A stretch of 64,000 bases of DNA from Runella sp. MFBS21 (lineage in GTDB: Bacteria; Bacteroidota; Bacteroidia; Cytophagales; Spirosomataceae), in NCBI RefSeq assembly GCF_029433105.1, contig NZ_JARNTW010000001.1:248001-312000 (forward strand), given 5' to 3'. Below the pieces are notes generated by a model. It searched no databases. It worked only from the letters and a program-made list of their open reading frames with translations, and was not told the origin of the DNA. Position numbers and translations under genes: made by a program. This document shows, piece by piece, positions 51,836-60,506 of the stretch; the stretch's first letter is position 1; every line of letters starts with the position of its first letter.

Positions 51836-52594
51836 ATGCGCAGTTTCTTATTGATTGTATGGTTAATAACATTTGCTTTTGGGAGTTGTACAGCTACGCC
51901 TACTTCCAATGCCGCACCTGTGGATCACTCTGCTTGGGACAAACTTCTTAAAAAACACGTAAACGACAAAGGTTTTGTCAATTACACTGCTTTCAAAAAA
52001 GATTATGAGGAGCTTAAAAAGTACTTAGATATGCTGAGTACGAGTGCTCCAAACGACAAATGGAGTAAAGAAGAACAACTTACCTACTGGATCAATGCTT
52101 ACAACGCTTTTACGATTCAACTTATTTTGGATAACTATCCGGGGATTAGTAGTATCAAAGATATTGGTTCTAAAATCAAGATTCCGTTTGTGAATACACC
52201 TTGGGATGTAAAATTCATAAAAATCGGAGGACAAAAGATGGATTTGAACAATATCGAGCACGGTATCATCCGTAAGAAGTTTGATGAGCCACGCATTCAC
52301 TTTGCGCTTGTATGTGCTGCTAAATCTTGCCCACCCCTCCGCAACGAAGCCTACGTAGCTGACCGCCTGAATGCGCAGCTGGATGAGCAAGCGCGTGATT
52401 TTATTAATGACAAAACCAAGAATAATATCACAAAAGACAAGGCTACCTTATCAAAAATTATGTCTTGGTACGGAGGAGATTTTACCAAGCAAATGCCCAT
52501 CGTGGATTGGGTAAACAAGTATTCTAGTGTTAAAATCACGAAGAATACCAACCTAGACTATATGGATTATAATTGGGAACTGAATGGTAAGTAA
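51836..52594 (+). CDS. DUF547 domain protein, exported
   Basis: The 252-residue protein has a lipoprotein-like signal (AFGSCTA, Cys19) and the DUF547 domain: HSAWDKLLKKHVNDKGFVNY, LTYWINAYNAFTIQLILDNY, ALVCAAKSCPPLRNEAY and FTKQMPIVDWV. The cysteine-containing CAAKSCPPLR block is characteristic. These exported proteins are common in Bacteroidetes and have no agreed activity. A terminator follows directly. Confidence 0.9.
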   Translation: MRSFLLIVWLITFAFGSCTATPTSNAAPVDHSAWDKLLKKHVNDKGFVNYTAFKKDYEELKKYLDMLSTSAPNDKWSKEEQLTYWINAYNAFTIQLILDNYPGISSIKDIGSKIKIPFVNTPWDVKFIKIGGQKMDLNNIEHGIIRKKFDEPRIHFALVCAAKSCPPLRNEAYVADRLNAQLDEQARDFINDKTKNNITKDKATLSKIMSWYGGDFTKQMPIVDWVNKYSSVKITKNTNLDYMDYNWELNGK

Positions 52595-52596
52595 CT

Positions 52597-52627
52597 AAAA
52601 AAGGCGGTGTATTCAACCGCCTTTTTT
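52597..52627. terminator. Bidirectional terminator after DUF547 gene
   Basis: A 12-bp stem (52597-52608 with 52616-52627) with a 7-nt loop has A-run and T-run on its two sides, so it can end the DUF547 transcript and, from the other side, that of the convergent oxidoreductase. Confidence 0.88.
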
Positions 52628-52707
52628 ATTAAAAAAAATGTAACTACATAGTAATATACGTTTTCTAAAAACATCGCCCAAAATGCTTATTGCTTAAAGC
52701 CTATTGC

Positions 52708-54057
52708 CTAAGCTTTGACTGCTGCGGGTTTGAGGTCAGTAAGATCCGAAATTTTTACAGGTTGTCCTGTTTGAATGCTTTTTCTGGCTCCGATTCCAAC
52801 CAAAATCGCCATTGCTCCGTCGCGGCTACCTGCCGATTGGCGGTAAGTATCTTTGGCGTTGGGATTACGGAAAATCTTGTCGCGAAGGCGTGCATCTCCT
52901 CCACCGTGCCCTTCAGCTTGCGGAATTTTGATATATTCTACTTCTCCAAAATTTTTAGAAAGCATAAGTTCGTCGTAAGGCTCCATGGTCATCTTGCCGG
53001 ATTCTTTAATCCATGCTTCTAAACGACCTTTGGTGCCGTTGAAAGCAATGCGATAGCCTTCATAAGGTGAATAAGTAGTGAGAGAGTAGCTGACGTTTAC
53101 GCCGTTGGCATAATGAATCGTCGCTGCCATTTTATCATAAATATTCACATCTTCTTTGAATACACAGCCATCACGTAGATAGCCGTCGTGTTTTTCGTTG
53201 TCAACGTATAAGGCCACAAGGCGCTTGTCTTTGGTAACATCCCAATAAAACTTGCAATCGTTTTTGTGAGGGCAGCTACGGCAATTGTTTCCTCTTAGAG
53301 TGCCATTTTTGCCATAGTGTTCCAACGACCCTTGGGCATACACACTTTCAGGCTCAGATTCGAGCCACCAATTGAGCAAATCAAAATGGTGGCTTGCTTT
53401 GTGTACCCAAAGTGAGCCGCTGTTTTCTTTTAATCGGTGCCAACGACGGAAGTAGTCGGCGCCGTGGCGTACATCAAGATACCAATGAAAATCTACCGAG
53501 GTCACTTTGCCAATAGCCCCTTCCCGTAGCAATTCATAAAGTTTTTGACGGTGAGGTGAATAACGATAATTGAATGTAACAGTGACTTTTTTGCCGGTGC
53601 GTTTTTCGGCATCCAAAATCGCCTGACACTTTGTTTCGTCGGTGGTCATGGGCTTTTCAGTCACAATATCAGCACCCATTTCCATACCTTTGATGATAAA
53701 CTGATCGTGGGTAGCATCTACCGTAGTGACGATGAGCAAATCGGGCTTAACTTCACGCATCATTTTTTCAAAGTCCGTATAAAGTGGACAGTTGACATTA
53801 AGCATCTTGCGGGCAGTTTCGGCGCGGCCGGGATTGATGTCACAAAGACCGACAAATTCGATTATATCCCCAAATTCTTTGATAACGGGAATGCCCCACA
53901 TACTAGTACCACGGTGACCAGTGCCTACCATAGCTACTTTGCGTTTGGCAGAGGTTCCGCTGGCAAATGCCGATGATGCTGCCAACACTCCAGCGGTAGC
54001 TAAGGAGCCTTTGTGCAGAAATTCGCGGCGGTTAAGAGTTTCTTGTGAATGATTCAT
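52708..54057 (-). CDS. Gfo/Idh/MocA family oxidoreductase, Tat-exported
   Basis: The 449-residue protein has a twin-arginine signal (LNRREFLHKGSLATAGVLAAS) followed by a Rossmann fold (AMVGTGHRGTSMWG), the EKP motif (IVTEKPMTTDE) and the dehydrogenase domain (SGSLWVHKASHHFDLLNWW). A CRSCPHKNDCKF segment (clustered cysteines) near residue 259 is unusual for the family and may bind metal. It acts on a sugar or polyol outside the cytoplasm. Its upstream region carries two AACGTT palindromes. Substrate unknown. Confidence 0.88.
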   Translation of the reverse strand: MNHSQETLNRREFLHKGSLATAGVLAASSAFASGTSAKRKVAMVGTGHRGTSMWGIPVIKEFGDIIEFVGLCDINPGRAETARKMLNVNCPLYTDFEKMMREVKPDLLIVTTVDATHDQFIIKGMEMGADIVTEKPMTTDETKCQAILDAEKRTGKKVTVTFNYRYSPHRQKLYELLREGAIGKVTSVDFHWYLDVRHGADYFRRWHRLKENSGSLWVHKASHHFDLLNWWLESEPESVYAQGSLEHYGKNGTLRGNNCRSCPHKNDCKFYWDVTKDKRLVALYVDNEKHDGYLRDGCVFKEDVNIYDKMAATIHYANGVNVSYSLTTYSPYEGYRIAFNGTKGRLEAWIKESGKMTMEPYDELMLSKNFGEVEYIKIPQAEGHGGGDARLRDKIFRNPNAKDTYRQSAGSRDGAMAILVGIGARKSIQTGQPVKISDLTDLKPAAVKA

Positions 54058-54380
54058 GTTTGGAGGTATTTGGAAGAATGATGAGGGAAATCTAGAGGCT
54101 TATTTTTAGAAGAGTTAGATTTTTTGAAGAAACCTAAATCATTAAATAAAACACATTGAAATATTCCTTATTCAATTCTACACTGTAGGGCTGGTACATT
54201 ACAAACAAAATATTGACTTTTTTTATGCAAACGTTATCGGCAACGTTGTCAAGGTATTAAAATCCTGCTTTTGAGAAAACAACAAGAAAGAAATAAGCTC
54301 GCTAGGTAAGTTTTAAATGCTGCAATAAAAAAAGCAAAAGTTGTATTAATGGAAGAATTTCTGAGGCTTCTCTCCCTTTG
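54058..54380. promoter_or_regulatory. 323-bp control region upstream of the exported oxidoreductase
   Basis: AACGTT palindromes at 54230-54235 and 54242-54247, 12 bp centre to centre, lie in a GC-richer patch within an AT-rich region. The first (GCAAACGTT) resembles a LacI/PurR-type half-site. No other gene or terminator is seen between the oxidoreductase start and the RhaM stop. The regulator is unknown. Confidence 0.35.
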
Positions 54381-54695
54381 TTAATCCATATGAAAGACAC
54401 ATTCAAGTGATTCACTGACGGGAGAGTTGTCGGGATTGGTATCCATAATGTCGGACATATAAGCCCACCATTTTTTGACAATTGGATGCTGTGGTAGCAA
54501 ATCAGCGATATGGTTTTCGGTGCGTTTTTGTACCGCAAACAAAAAGCCAGAAGACCGATGAAGGTAAATGGAATAGTCGCTTACGCCTGCTTCGGAGAGG
54601 GCTACCGAAAGTTCAGGCCAAATTTCGTCGTGGCGTTTTTGGTATTCTTCCTCAAAACCTGGCTTGAGTTTCATCACAAAGGCTACTTTTTGCAT
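54381..54695 (-). CDS. rhaM: L-rhamnose mutarotase
   Basis: The 104-residue protein matches RhaM, which interconverts alpha and beta anomers of L-rhamnose. It has FVMKLKPGFEEEYQKRHDEIWPEL (the His/Asp/Glu of the active site), YSIYLHRSSGFLFAVQK and the C-terminal PIVKKWWAYMSDIMDTN. Length is exact for the family. No other rhamnose gene is next to it, so it may serve a related sugar. It is monocistronic. Confidence 0.9.
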   Translation of the reverse strand: MQKVAFVMKLKPGFEEEYQKRHDEIWPELSVALSEAGVSDYSIYLHRSSGFLFAVQKRTENHIADLLPQHPIVKKWWAYMSDIMDTNPDNSPVSESLECVFHMD

Positions 54696-54793
54696 CGTTG
54701 GGATTGGGATATGAGTTTGGAAAAATAATCAACGAATAAAAAAGAAAAAACCTACCAAACCCTCCTGTACTTTGGGGAGGTATATCATAAGCA

Positions 54794-54827
54794 AAGAGAG
54801 ATTCAGGAGTTGTTTTGAATCTCTCTT
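54794..54827 (-). terminator. Terminator after the aldo/keto reductase gene
   Basis: A 12-bp stem (54794-54805 with 54816-54827) with a 10-nt loop lies 9 bp after the stop of the minus-strand aldo/keto reductase gene and continues into a T-rich stretch (TTTGCTTATG) on that strand. Confidence 0.65.
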
Positions 54828-54836
54828 ATATCTTGT

Positions 54837-55823
54837 TTACCACAGATGATGCACCTGTGGCTTGATATATTTTTCATAAATACGATTGACCGCTTCTTGC
54901 TGGGATTCAGTCAAATCTGGCGTGTTGAGCGCAGCTAAGTTGGCGGTAGCTTGCTCAGGATTTGAAGCCCCCGGAATAATCGTACTTACGGCAGCAAACT
55001 CCAAAATCCAGCGCAAAGCTATAGGGGCAAGATTAGAATATTGAGGAAAAAGGGCTTTCAGTTCCTCTACCGCTGCAAGTCCCGTTTCATAGTCAATCCC
55101 CGAAAATGTCTCACCTTTGTCAAATTTTTCGCCGTGTCGGTTAAAAAAACGGTGGTCACCTTCGGTAAAGGTAGAATTTTTTGAAAACTTGCCGGTCAGC
55201 AATCCACTTGCCAAAGGCACTCTCACAATTACCCCTATATTTTTTTTGAGGGCTTGTTCAAAAAATAATTCAGCAGGGCGTTGACGAAACATATTAAAGA
55301 TGATTTGAACCGTAGTAACGTTTTCAAATTCAATGCCTTTGAGAGCTTCTTCTACTTTTTCGACGCTAATGCCGAGATTGAGGATTTTGCCTTCATCTTT
55401 GAGTCGGTCAAACAGCTCAAAGATTTCGGGACGGTAATACACTTCGGTAGGGGGGCAGTGGAGTTGAATCAAATCGAGGGTTTCGAGGCCCATATTTTGG
55501 AGACTGTCTTCCACAAATTTGCGTAATACCGCTGGTTGATACGCTTCACTGGTATGAGGATTGAGCTGGCGCCCGCACTTGGTAGCTACATAAATGCGCT
55601 CCGAGCGGTTTTTTATGAACTTCCCAACCGCTTTTTCGCTTTCTCCAGCGCCATATACATCGGCTGTATCAATAAAGTTAATTCCTGCATCGACCGCAGC
55701 GTGGAGGATTTTTTCGGCGTTGTCGTGGCTAAAATCATCGCCCCATTTTCCGCCTACTTGCCAAGTGCCAAGGCTGATTTCGGATATTTCAAAGCCCGTT
55801 TTTCCTAATTTTCGGTAATTCAT
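54837..55823 (-). CDS. Aldo/keto reductase
   Basis: The start at 55821-55823 gives MNYRKLGKTGFEISEISLGT, matching the family N-terminus (328 residues); an ATG 10 codons upstream at 55853 overlaps the preceding gene and is possible by coupling. Catalytic residues are in FIDTADVYGAGESEK (Asp, Tyr), VATKCGR (Lys) and LIQLHCPP (His). It reduces a sugar aldehyde or similar with NADPH. It is downstream of the GMC/subunit-3 genes on the same strand, suggesting a joint oxidation/reduction operon. Confidence 0.9.
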   Translation of the reverse strand: MNYRKLGKTGFEISEISLGTWQVGGKWGDDFSHDNAEKILHAAVDAGINFIDTADVYGAGESEKAVGKFIKNRSERIYVATKCGRQLNPHTSEAYQPAVLRKFVEDSLQNMGLETLDLIQLHCPPTEVYYRPEIFELFDRLKDEGKILNLGISVEKVEEALKGIEFENVTTVQIIFNMFRQRPAELFFEQALKKNIGVIVRVPLASGLLTGKFSKNSTFTEGDHRFFNRHGEKFDKGETFSGIDYETGLAAVEELKALFPQYSNLAPIALRWILEFAAVSTIIPGASNPEQATANLAALNTPDLTESQQEAVNRIYEKYIKPQVHHLW

Positions 55824-55845
55824 TTCTGTAATTTTGTTGAGTTGA

Positions 55846-56439
55846 TTATTCATTCCAAGCGTTCATGCCGGGTGTAAGAGGCATACACGCAATGTAAGTA
55901 CCCGGAATAGGGTCATAGCCAAGTACTTCCTTTCCGATTTTTTGGGAAGTAAAATACCCCAGTAATGTCAATTCTTTGAGTCGTCTAAAAAACGGAGTAG
56001 GAGAAGGTGGCGCCAGTCTGATTCCCCAAACTGAAGGCGGCAAGGCATCGGCTTCTTTGTCTAGTTGGGTCAAAAATGCTTCGCGCTGCTGAGGCGTACA
56101 TTCTACAAAAGATTTTCCATGCGCTTTTTCACATTCTTCTTCCAGTTTTTCGAGTCCTGCAACAAAATCTTTTTGCTCTTCTTGAGAGAGTAAATCTTTG
56201 AGCATTTTATCCACAAATTGCGGTACACCCAGTTCTTTCGCCCCTGGTGTTTTGGTTTTGGGAAGAATCGTCTCGGTAATTTCGGCAATGCTTGCCGCTT
56301 GGTTGTTGGTCAAGAATACAGGCTTCCAATCAAGTTTTGCGTCTTGAGTGCAGGCCAAAAATGTTTGGCTCAGGGCGGTTGTTGAGACGGCATATCCCAA
56401 AAACAAAGCCGATGATTTTAATATTTCTCTGCGGTTCAT
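55846..56439 (-). CDS. Gluconate 2-dehydrogenase subunit 3 family protein, Tat-exported
   Basis: The 197-residue protein has a twin-arginine signal (MNRREILKSSALFLGYAVS) and a helical body with ASIAEITETILPKTKTPGAKELGV and VDKMLKDLLS, then LTLLGYFTSQKIGKEVLGY, the blocks of the small chaperone-like subunit 3. Such subunits escort the FAD-carrying large subunit through the Tat system. The partner GMC gene ends 15 bp upstream on the same strand. The third, cytochrome subunit of classical gluconate dehydrogenase is not present nearby. Confidence 0.87.
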   Translation of the reverse strand: MNRREILKSSALFLGYAVSTTALSQTFLACTQDAKLDWKPVFLTNNQAASIAEITETILPKTKTPGAKELGVPQFVDKMLKDLLSQEEQKDFVAGLEKLEEECEKAHGKSFVECTPQQREAFLTQLDKEADALPPSVWGIRLAPPSPTPFFRRLKELTLLGYFTSQKIGKEVLGYDPIPGTYIACMPLTPGMNAWNE

Positions 56440-56454
56440 GTTGATTTGGTAGGT

Positions 56455-58161
56455 TTAGAGGTTGAGGCGATTGAGTTCTTTGACGGCAAAATCTACCGCG
56501 CGGGCTGTCAAAGCCATATAAGTAATGGAGGGATTGACACAGCTCGAAGAGGTCATACATGCGCCGTCGGTGACGAATACATTGGGTACGGCATGAATTT
56601 GGTTTTGTCCATTCAAGACTGAGGTTTTTGGGTCGCGACCCATGCGAGCAGTCCCCATTTCATGCACTCCTACGCCGATTCCTCCCGAATAGTCAAATGG
56701 GGTGACGTTTTTGAAACCTGCCTTTTCGAGCATTTCGGCGGCGTCGATTTTCATTTGTTTGCGCATGGCCATTTCATTGCCCTTAAATTCGGCATCCATA
56801 GTCAGTGCAGGAAGCCCCCATTTGTCTTTTACCTCTTTGTTGAGCGTTACTTTGTTTTCGTGATAAGGCAAACATTCCCCAAAACCTACCAGCGACATTC
56901 CCCAACCTCCGGGTGCAAAAAGGCCATCTTTGAAGTCGGCTCCTACACCTCCACCACCTACGCCACCGCCCCAATTGCCTCTGCCTCCGCTTCCTTGGTA
57001 ATCATAACCACGAATGAAATCTTTGGTTTGAGAAGCTTCATCCAAGTTGCGATAGCGTGGAATAAAAATCCCGTTAGGACGGCGACCTTTGTAATACTGG
57101 TCTTCAAAGCCGTCGTATCCTCCCATGGCACCTACTCGATAATGATGATCCATGAGGTTGTGACCTAGTTCGCCGCTATCATTGCCCATGCCGTTGGGAA
57201 AACGGCTTGAGGTAGAATTGAGCAAAATTTGGGTTGAACCTAAAGTGGAGGCATTGAGGAAGATAATTTTGGCATAAAACTCAAATTCTTCTTTGGTTTC
57301 GGAATCAATTACTTTAACTCCTTTGGCTTTGCCAGATTTTTCGTCGTAAATGATAGACGCCACTTGCGAATCAGGACGGAGGGTAAGCTTACCTGTAGCA
57401 TCTGCGGCAGGAAGTGTGACGGCATTGCTACTGAAATAAGCCCCAAAAGGACAACCCCGTGAGCAGCGGTTGCGGTTTTGGCATTGTCCACGGCCGTTTA
57501 AGGGCTCGGTAAGATGGGCTACTCGTCCAATAGTGAGGTGCCGCCCTTTGTAGTTTTTTTCAAGGCTTGCTTTGAAATGCTTTTCGAGACAATTTAGCTC
57601 CATAGGAGGTAAAAAATGACCATCGGGCAAATGAGACAGGCCGAGTTTTTCGCCGCTGATACCCACAAATTTCTCAACGTAAGTATACCAATTTTCGAGG
57701 TCTTTGTATCGAATCGGCCAATCGATGGCGATGCCTTGCTTGGCGTTGGCCTCAAAATCAAGGTCACTCCAGCGATAGCATTGCTTCCCCCAAAGCAAAG
57801 AGCGGCCTCCCACTTGGTTTCCTCTAATCCAATCAAAACGCTTCACCTCCGTATAGGGGCTATCGAGGTCGTTGTTGTAAAAATGCTTATTGGTTTCGTT
57901 GATAAATCCACTCCGAAGTTGGATGTGGTATTTTTGCTGGTCTTCGTAAGAAAGTTTTTCGCGGTGCTCAAAATCCCAGTGATCGAGATTCATGGTAGGA
58001 TAATCTTCTACATGCCGCACCATGCGGCCACGCTCCAATACCAAAGTTTGTAGCCCTTTTTCACAAAGCTCTTTGGCGGCCCATCCACCACTGATACCAG
58101 AGCCAATCACAATGGCATCGTAGGTATGGGTTTTGTTTACTTTTAAATTAAAACTAGGCAT
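56455..58161 (-). CDS. GMC family FAD-dependent oxidoreductase (gluconate-dehydrogenase large-subunit-like)
   Basis: The 568-residue protein opens with the FAD fold AIVIGSGISGGWAAKELCEKG (shown in part: IVIGSGISGGWAAKE) and contains NQVGGRSLLWGKQ, GCPFGAYFSSNA, LGSTQILLNS and the C-terminal MGTARMG and SCVNPSITYMALTARA of GMC oxidoreductases. It lacks its own signal peptide and would be carried by the Tat-targeted subunit 3 downstream. Substrate is a sugar or sugar acid; electrons probably go to a cytochrome encoded elsewhere. A glycine-rich insert lies near residues 392-402. Confidence 0.9.
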   Translation of the reverse strand: MPSFNLKVNKTHTYDAIVIGSGISGGWAAKELCEKGLQTLVLERGRMVRHVEDYPTMNLDHWDFEHREKLSYEDQQKYHIQLRSGFINETNKHFYNNDLDSPYTEVKRFDWIRGNQVGGRSLLWGKQCYRWSDLDFEANAKQGIAIDWPIRYKDLENWYTYVEKFVGISGEKLGLSHLPDGHFLPPMELNCLEKHFKASLEKNYKGRHLTIGRVAHLTEPLNGRGQCQNRNRCSRGCPFGAYFSSNAVTLPAADATGKLTLRPDSQVASIIYDEKSGKAKGVKVIDSETKEEFEFYAKIIFLNASTLGSTQILLNSTSSRFPNGMGNDSGELGHNLMDHHYRVGAMGGYDGFEDQYYKGRRPNGIFIPRYRNLDEASQTKDFIRGYDYQGSGGRGNWGGGVGGGGVGADFKDGLFAPGGWGMSLVGFGECLPYHENKVTLNKEVKDKWGLPALTMDAEFKGNEMAMRKQMKIDAAEMLEKAGFKNVTPFDYSGGIGVGVHEMGTARMGRDPKTSVLNGQNQIHAVPNVFVTDGACMTSSSCVNPSITYMALTARAVDFAVKELNRLNL

Positions 58162-58457
58162 AGGTTAATATATGATTGAATTGAATAATCTTCAGTTAAA
58201 ATGTTGCTAATGTAAGAAATTAAATGTCGAGATGACAATTGCCAAAAGACTTAATTTATTTTTAATGGAAGACCCCCTTCCTTGGAAGATAGAAGGTTGG
58301 CATGATGCATGGCAATCGGCTTTTATAAAGGAGTTGAACTTTTAATGGGAGAACTTTATTGTAAATTTATATGTATATACATATATTTATCTTGAAATTG
58401 GAAATATGAATCAAATCTGGGATTTTGAAATTTTCGATTTACTTGATAATCAATCCT
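58162..58457. other. 296-bp gene-free AT-rich region before the DODA-type gene
   Basis: No coding frame is supported. TATATGTATATACATATA (58368-58385) is a perfect 18-bp palindrome that could be an operator, though its pure A/T-rich nature makes chance likely. The promoter of the dioxygenase-like gene must lie here. Confidence 0.35.
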
Positions 58458-59330
58458 ATGAAAAGAAGTGAATTTCTTAAAAGTGCCCTTGGAGGGGCTA
58501 TCACAATGGAATCTTTAAAAGATTTATATAAATGGAACGAACAATTGGCTACTAAAGATAGCCTCATGCCTATGTTGTTTGTAGGACATGGTTCTCCTAT
58601 GAATGGAATCGAAGATAATGAGTTTAGTCAAGGCTGGAAAAAATTTGGTGAAGAAATACCAGTGCCTACGGCTGTGTTGGTAGTATCGGCGCATTGGTAC
58701 ACACCTGGTACAAAGGTGACAGCCATGCCCGAGCCGCGCACAATTCATGATTTTGGAGGGTTTCCTAAAGCACTTTTTGATGTTCAATATCCTGCCCCCG
58801 GAAATCCTGCTTTGGCTAAAGAAACTGCGGCTTTGATTCACAAAGCCAGCGTAGGGCTTGACCACGAATGGGGCCTTGACCACGGTACTTGGACGGTAGT
58901 AAGGCACATGTATCCTCAGGCCAATATCCCTGTATTACAGCTTAGTATTGATTATACCAAGCCACCACGCTACCACTACGAGTTGGCGAGAGAATTAGGG
59001 GCTTTAAGAAAAAAAGGAGTATTGATCATAGGAAGTGGTAATATGGTACACAACCTACGAATCCTGAATTGGCAACTTACAGACAAAGGATACGACTGGG
59101 CCATTGAGATGAACGAGACTTTTAAGTCGTTAATTCAAAAAAATCAACATTCGTCGCTTATCAATTACGAAAACTTAGGACAAGCCGCTAAAATGTCAAT
59201 CCCAACACCTGAGCACTATTTGCCGCTTTTGTATATTTTGGGATTGAAAGAAGAGAATGAAAAAGTAGGTTTTTTCAACGATAAAACCCTGATGGGTTCT
59301 ATCTCTATGACCTCCGTCAAGGTAGGTTAG
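58458..59330 (+). CDS. DODA-type extradiol ring-opening dioxygenase (YgiD-like)
   Basis: The ATG at 58458 (290 residues, MKRSEFLKSALGG) is preferred; an upstream TTG start would add 11 residues. It has FVGHGSPMNGIEDN, VLVVSAHWYTPG, HDFGGFPKALF, YPAPGNPALA and DHEWGLDHGTWTVVRHMYP, the metal ligands and signature of 4,5-DOPA-extradiol-dioxygenase-like proteins (LigB superfamily). The N-terminal helix resembles a truncated export signal. Its natural substrate is uncertain. A 12-bp hairpin overlapping the stop separates it from the convergent alcohol dehydrogenase. Confidence 0.88.
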   Translation: MKRSEFLKSALGGAITMESLKDLYKWNEQLATKDSLMPMLFVGHGSPMNGIEDNEFSQGWKKFGEEIPVPTAVLVVSAHWYTPGTKVTAMPEPRTIHDFGGFPKALFDVQYPAPGNPALAKETAALIHKASVGLDHEWGLDHGTWTVVRHMYPQANIPVLQLSIDYTKPPRYHYELARELGALRKKGVLIIGSGNMVHNLRILNWQLTDKGYDWAIEMNETFKSLIQKNQHSSLINYENLGQAAKMSIPTPEHYLPLLYILGLKEENEKVGFFNDKTLMGSISMTSVKVG

Positions 59331-59355
59331 GCACTTTCAGAAATGCCTAACCTAC
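59322..59355. terminator. Hairpin between convergent genes
   Basis: A 12-bp perfect stem (59322-59333 with 59344-59355) includes the stop codon of the dioxygenase gene and precedes the stop of the alcohol dehydrogenase gene. No long T-run; a bidirectional terminator is likely. Confidence 0.55.
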
Positions 59356-59360
59356 TAGGT

Positions 59361-60380
59361 TTATACTTCAATCACTGCCTTAATGACGTTGCTTTCGGGT
59401 TTTAGCAATTCGTCGAAGGTATCGATAAGTTGGTCAAAAGCAATTCGATGCGAAATCCAAGGACGGGTATCGAGCGTCCCATTTTCCATGGCCGCGATGA
59501 TGCTTTTGAAATCTTCAGGCAGGGCATTGCGACTGGCCAAAAGGGTTACTTCGCGGCGGTGAAATTCGGGGTCATTGAAAGTGACATCTCCTTGGAATAA
59601 ACCCACAAAGGTCAATCGCCCGCCGTGAGAAAGATACTTGAAGGCTTGCATCATCGAAGTAGGATTGCCAGTGGCATCAAACACTGCCGTCGGCAAATCT
59701 CCCGCAAAAGCTTGTCGGATGTCATCCAATGGACTCTCGTTTTGTAGTAAAATAGTCGCATCTACGCCGAGTTGTTGCGCACAAAAAGCCAATCGAGAAG
59801 CGTTCATATCCAACACCGCTACTTTAGCTCCTTTCAACTTTGCAAATTGAATGACAGATAAGCCAATCGGCCCTGCCCCAATGACAAGCACCAAATCATG
59901 GGCTTGCACTTGCGCACGGTTGACGGCGTGAGAGCCTATACCGAGGGTTTCGACCAAAGCAAGTTGTTCGTAAGAGAGTGTCTTAGATGGATATACCTTA
60001 GACGCAGGCACTTTGATAAGCTCACGCATTCCGCCGTCAGTATGAACTCCTAGTACTTTGATTTGTTCGCAGCAATTGGTTTTTCCGCTTCTGCACGCCT
60101 GACATTTACCGCAGTGAAGGTAGGGCTCTACGGCTACTTTGTCGCCTATTTGTAAAGAGGTTATATCATCGCCTACAGCAATGATTTCGGCTCCTAACTC
60201 GTGGCCTAGAATGCGAGGATAAGAGAAAAAAGGCTGCTTGCCTCGATAAGCATGATAATCTGTGCCACAAATGCCGATACGATGAATCTTAATCAATACT
60301 TCGTGAGGGTCGAGTGAAGTATCAATATCGGTGTCTGAATAACTAAACTGTCCGGGGGTGTTGAGGATGAGGGTTTTCAC
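59361..60380 (-). CDS. Zinc-dependent alcohol dehydrogenase (MDR, polyol/threonine dehydrogenase-like)
   Basis: The 339-residue protein has the catalytic zinc motif GICGTDYHAYRG and GHELGAEIIAVG, the structural zinc cysteines CGKCQACRSGKTNC, and the Rossmann motif VIGAGPIGLSVIQFA. It oxidises a polyol, sugar alcohol or amino-acid alcohol with NAD(P). It ends a run of sugar-oxidising enzymes, which suggests a carbohydrate substrate. It starts at an ATG divergent from the enoyl-CoA hydratase gene. Confidence 0.9.
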   Translation of the reverse strand: MKTLILNTPGQFSYSDTDIDTSLDPHEVLIKIHRIGICGTDYHAYRGKQPFFSYPRILGHELGAEIIAVGDDITSLQIGDKVAVEPYLHCGKCQACRSGKTNCCEQIKVLGVHTDGGMRELIKVPASKVYPSKTLSYEQLALVETLGIGSHAVNRAQVQAHDLVLVIGAGPIGLSVIQFAKLKGAKVAVLDMNASRLAFCAQQLGVDATILLQNESPLDDIRQAFAGDLPTAVFDATGNPTSMMQAFKYLSHGGRLTFVGLFQGDVTFNDPEFHRREVTLLASRNALPEDFKSIIAAMENGTLDTRPWISHRIAFDQLIDTFDELLKPESNVIKAVIEV

Positions 60381-60506
60381 ATCAATGATTGGTTGGGAAA
60401 TCGCAAATATAAAAACATCCTCAACGCAAACTCTCCTGCCTCTTCCTATTAAGCTGTTTTATTGGATTTAATAAGTTATTTTTGTTTGGTTCAAACCTAG
60501 TTTTGT

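Noticed and set aside
58368-58385. 18-bp A/T-rich palindrome TATATGTATATACATATA as a firm operator
   Set aside because: Alternating A/T sequences form such palindromes by chance and nothing links it to a regulator.
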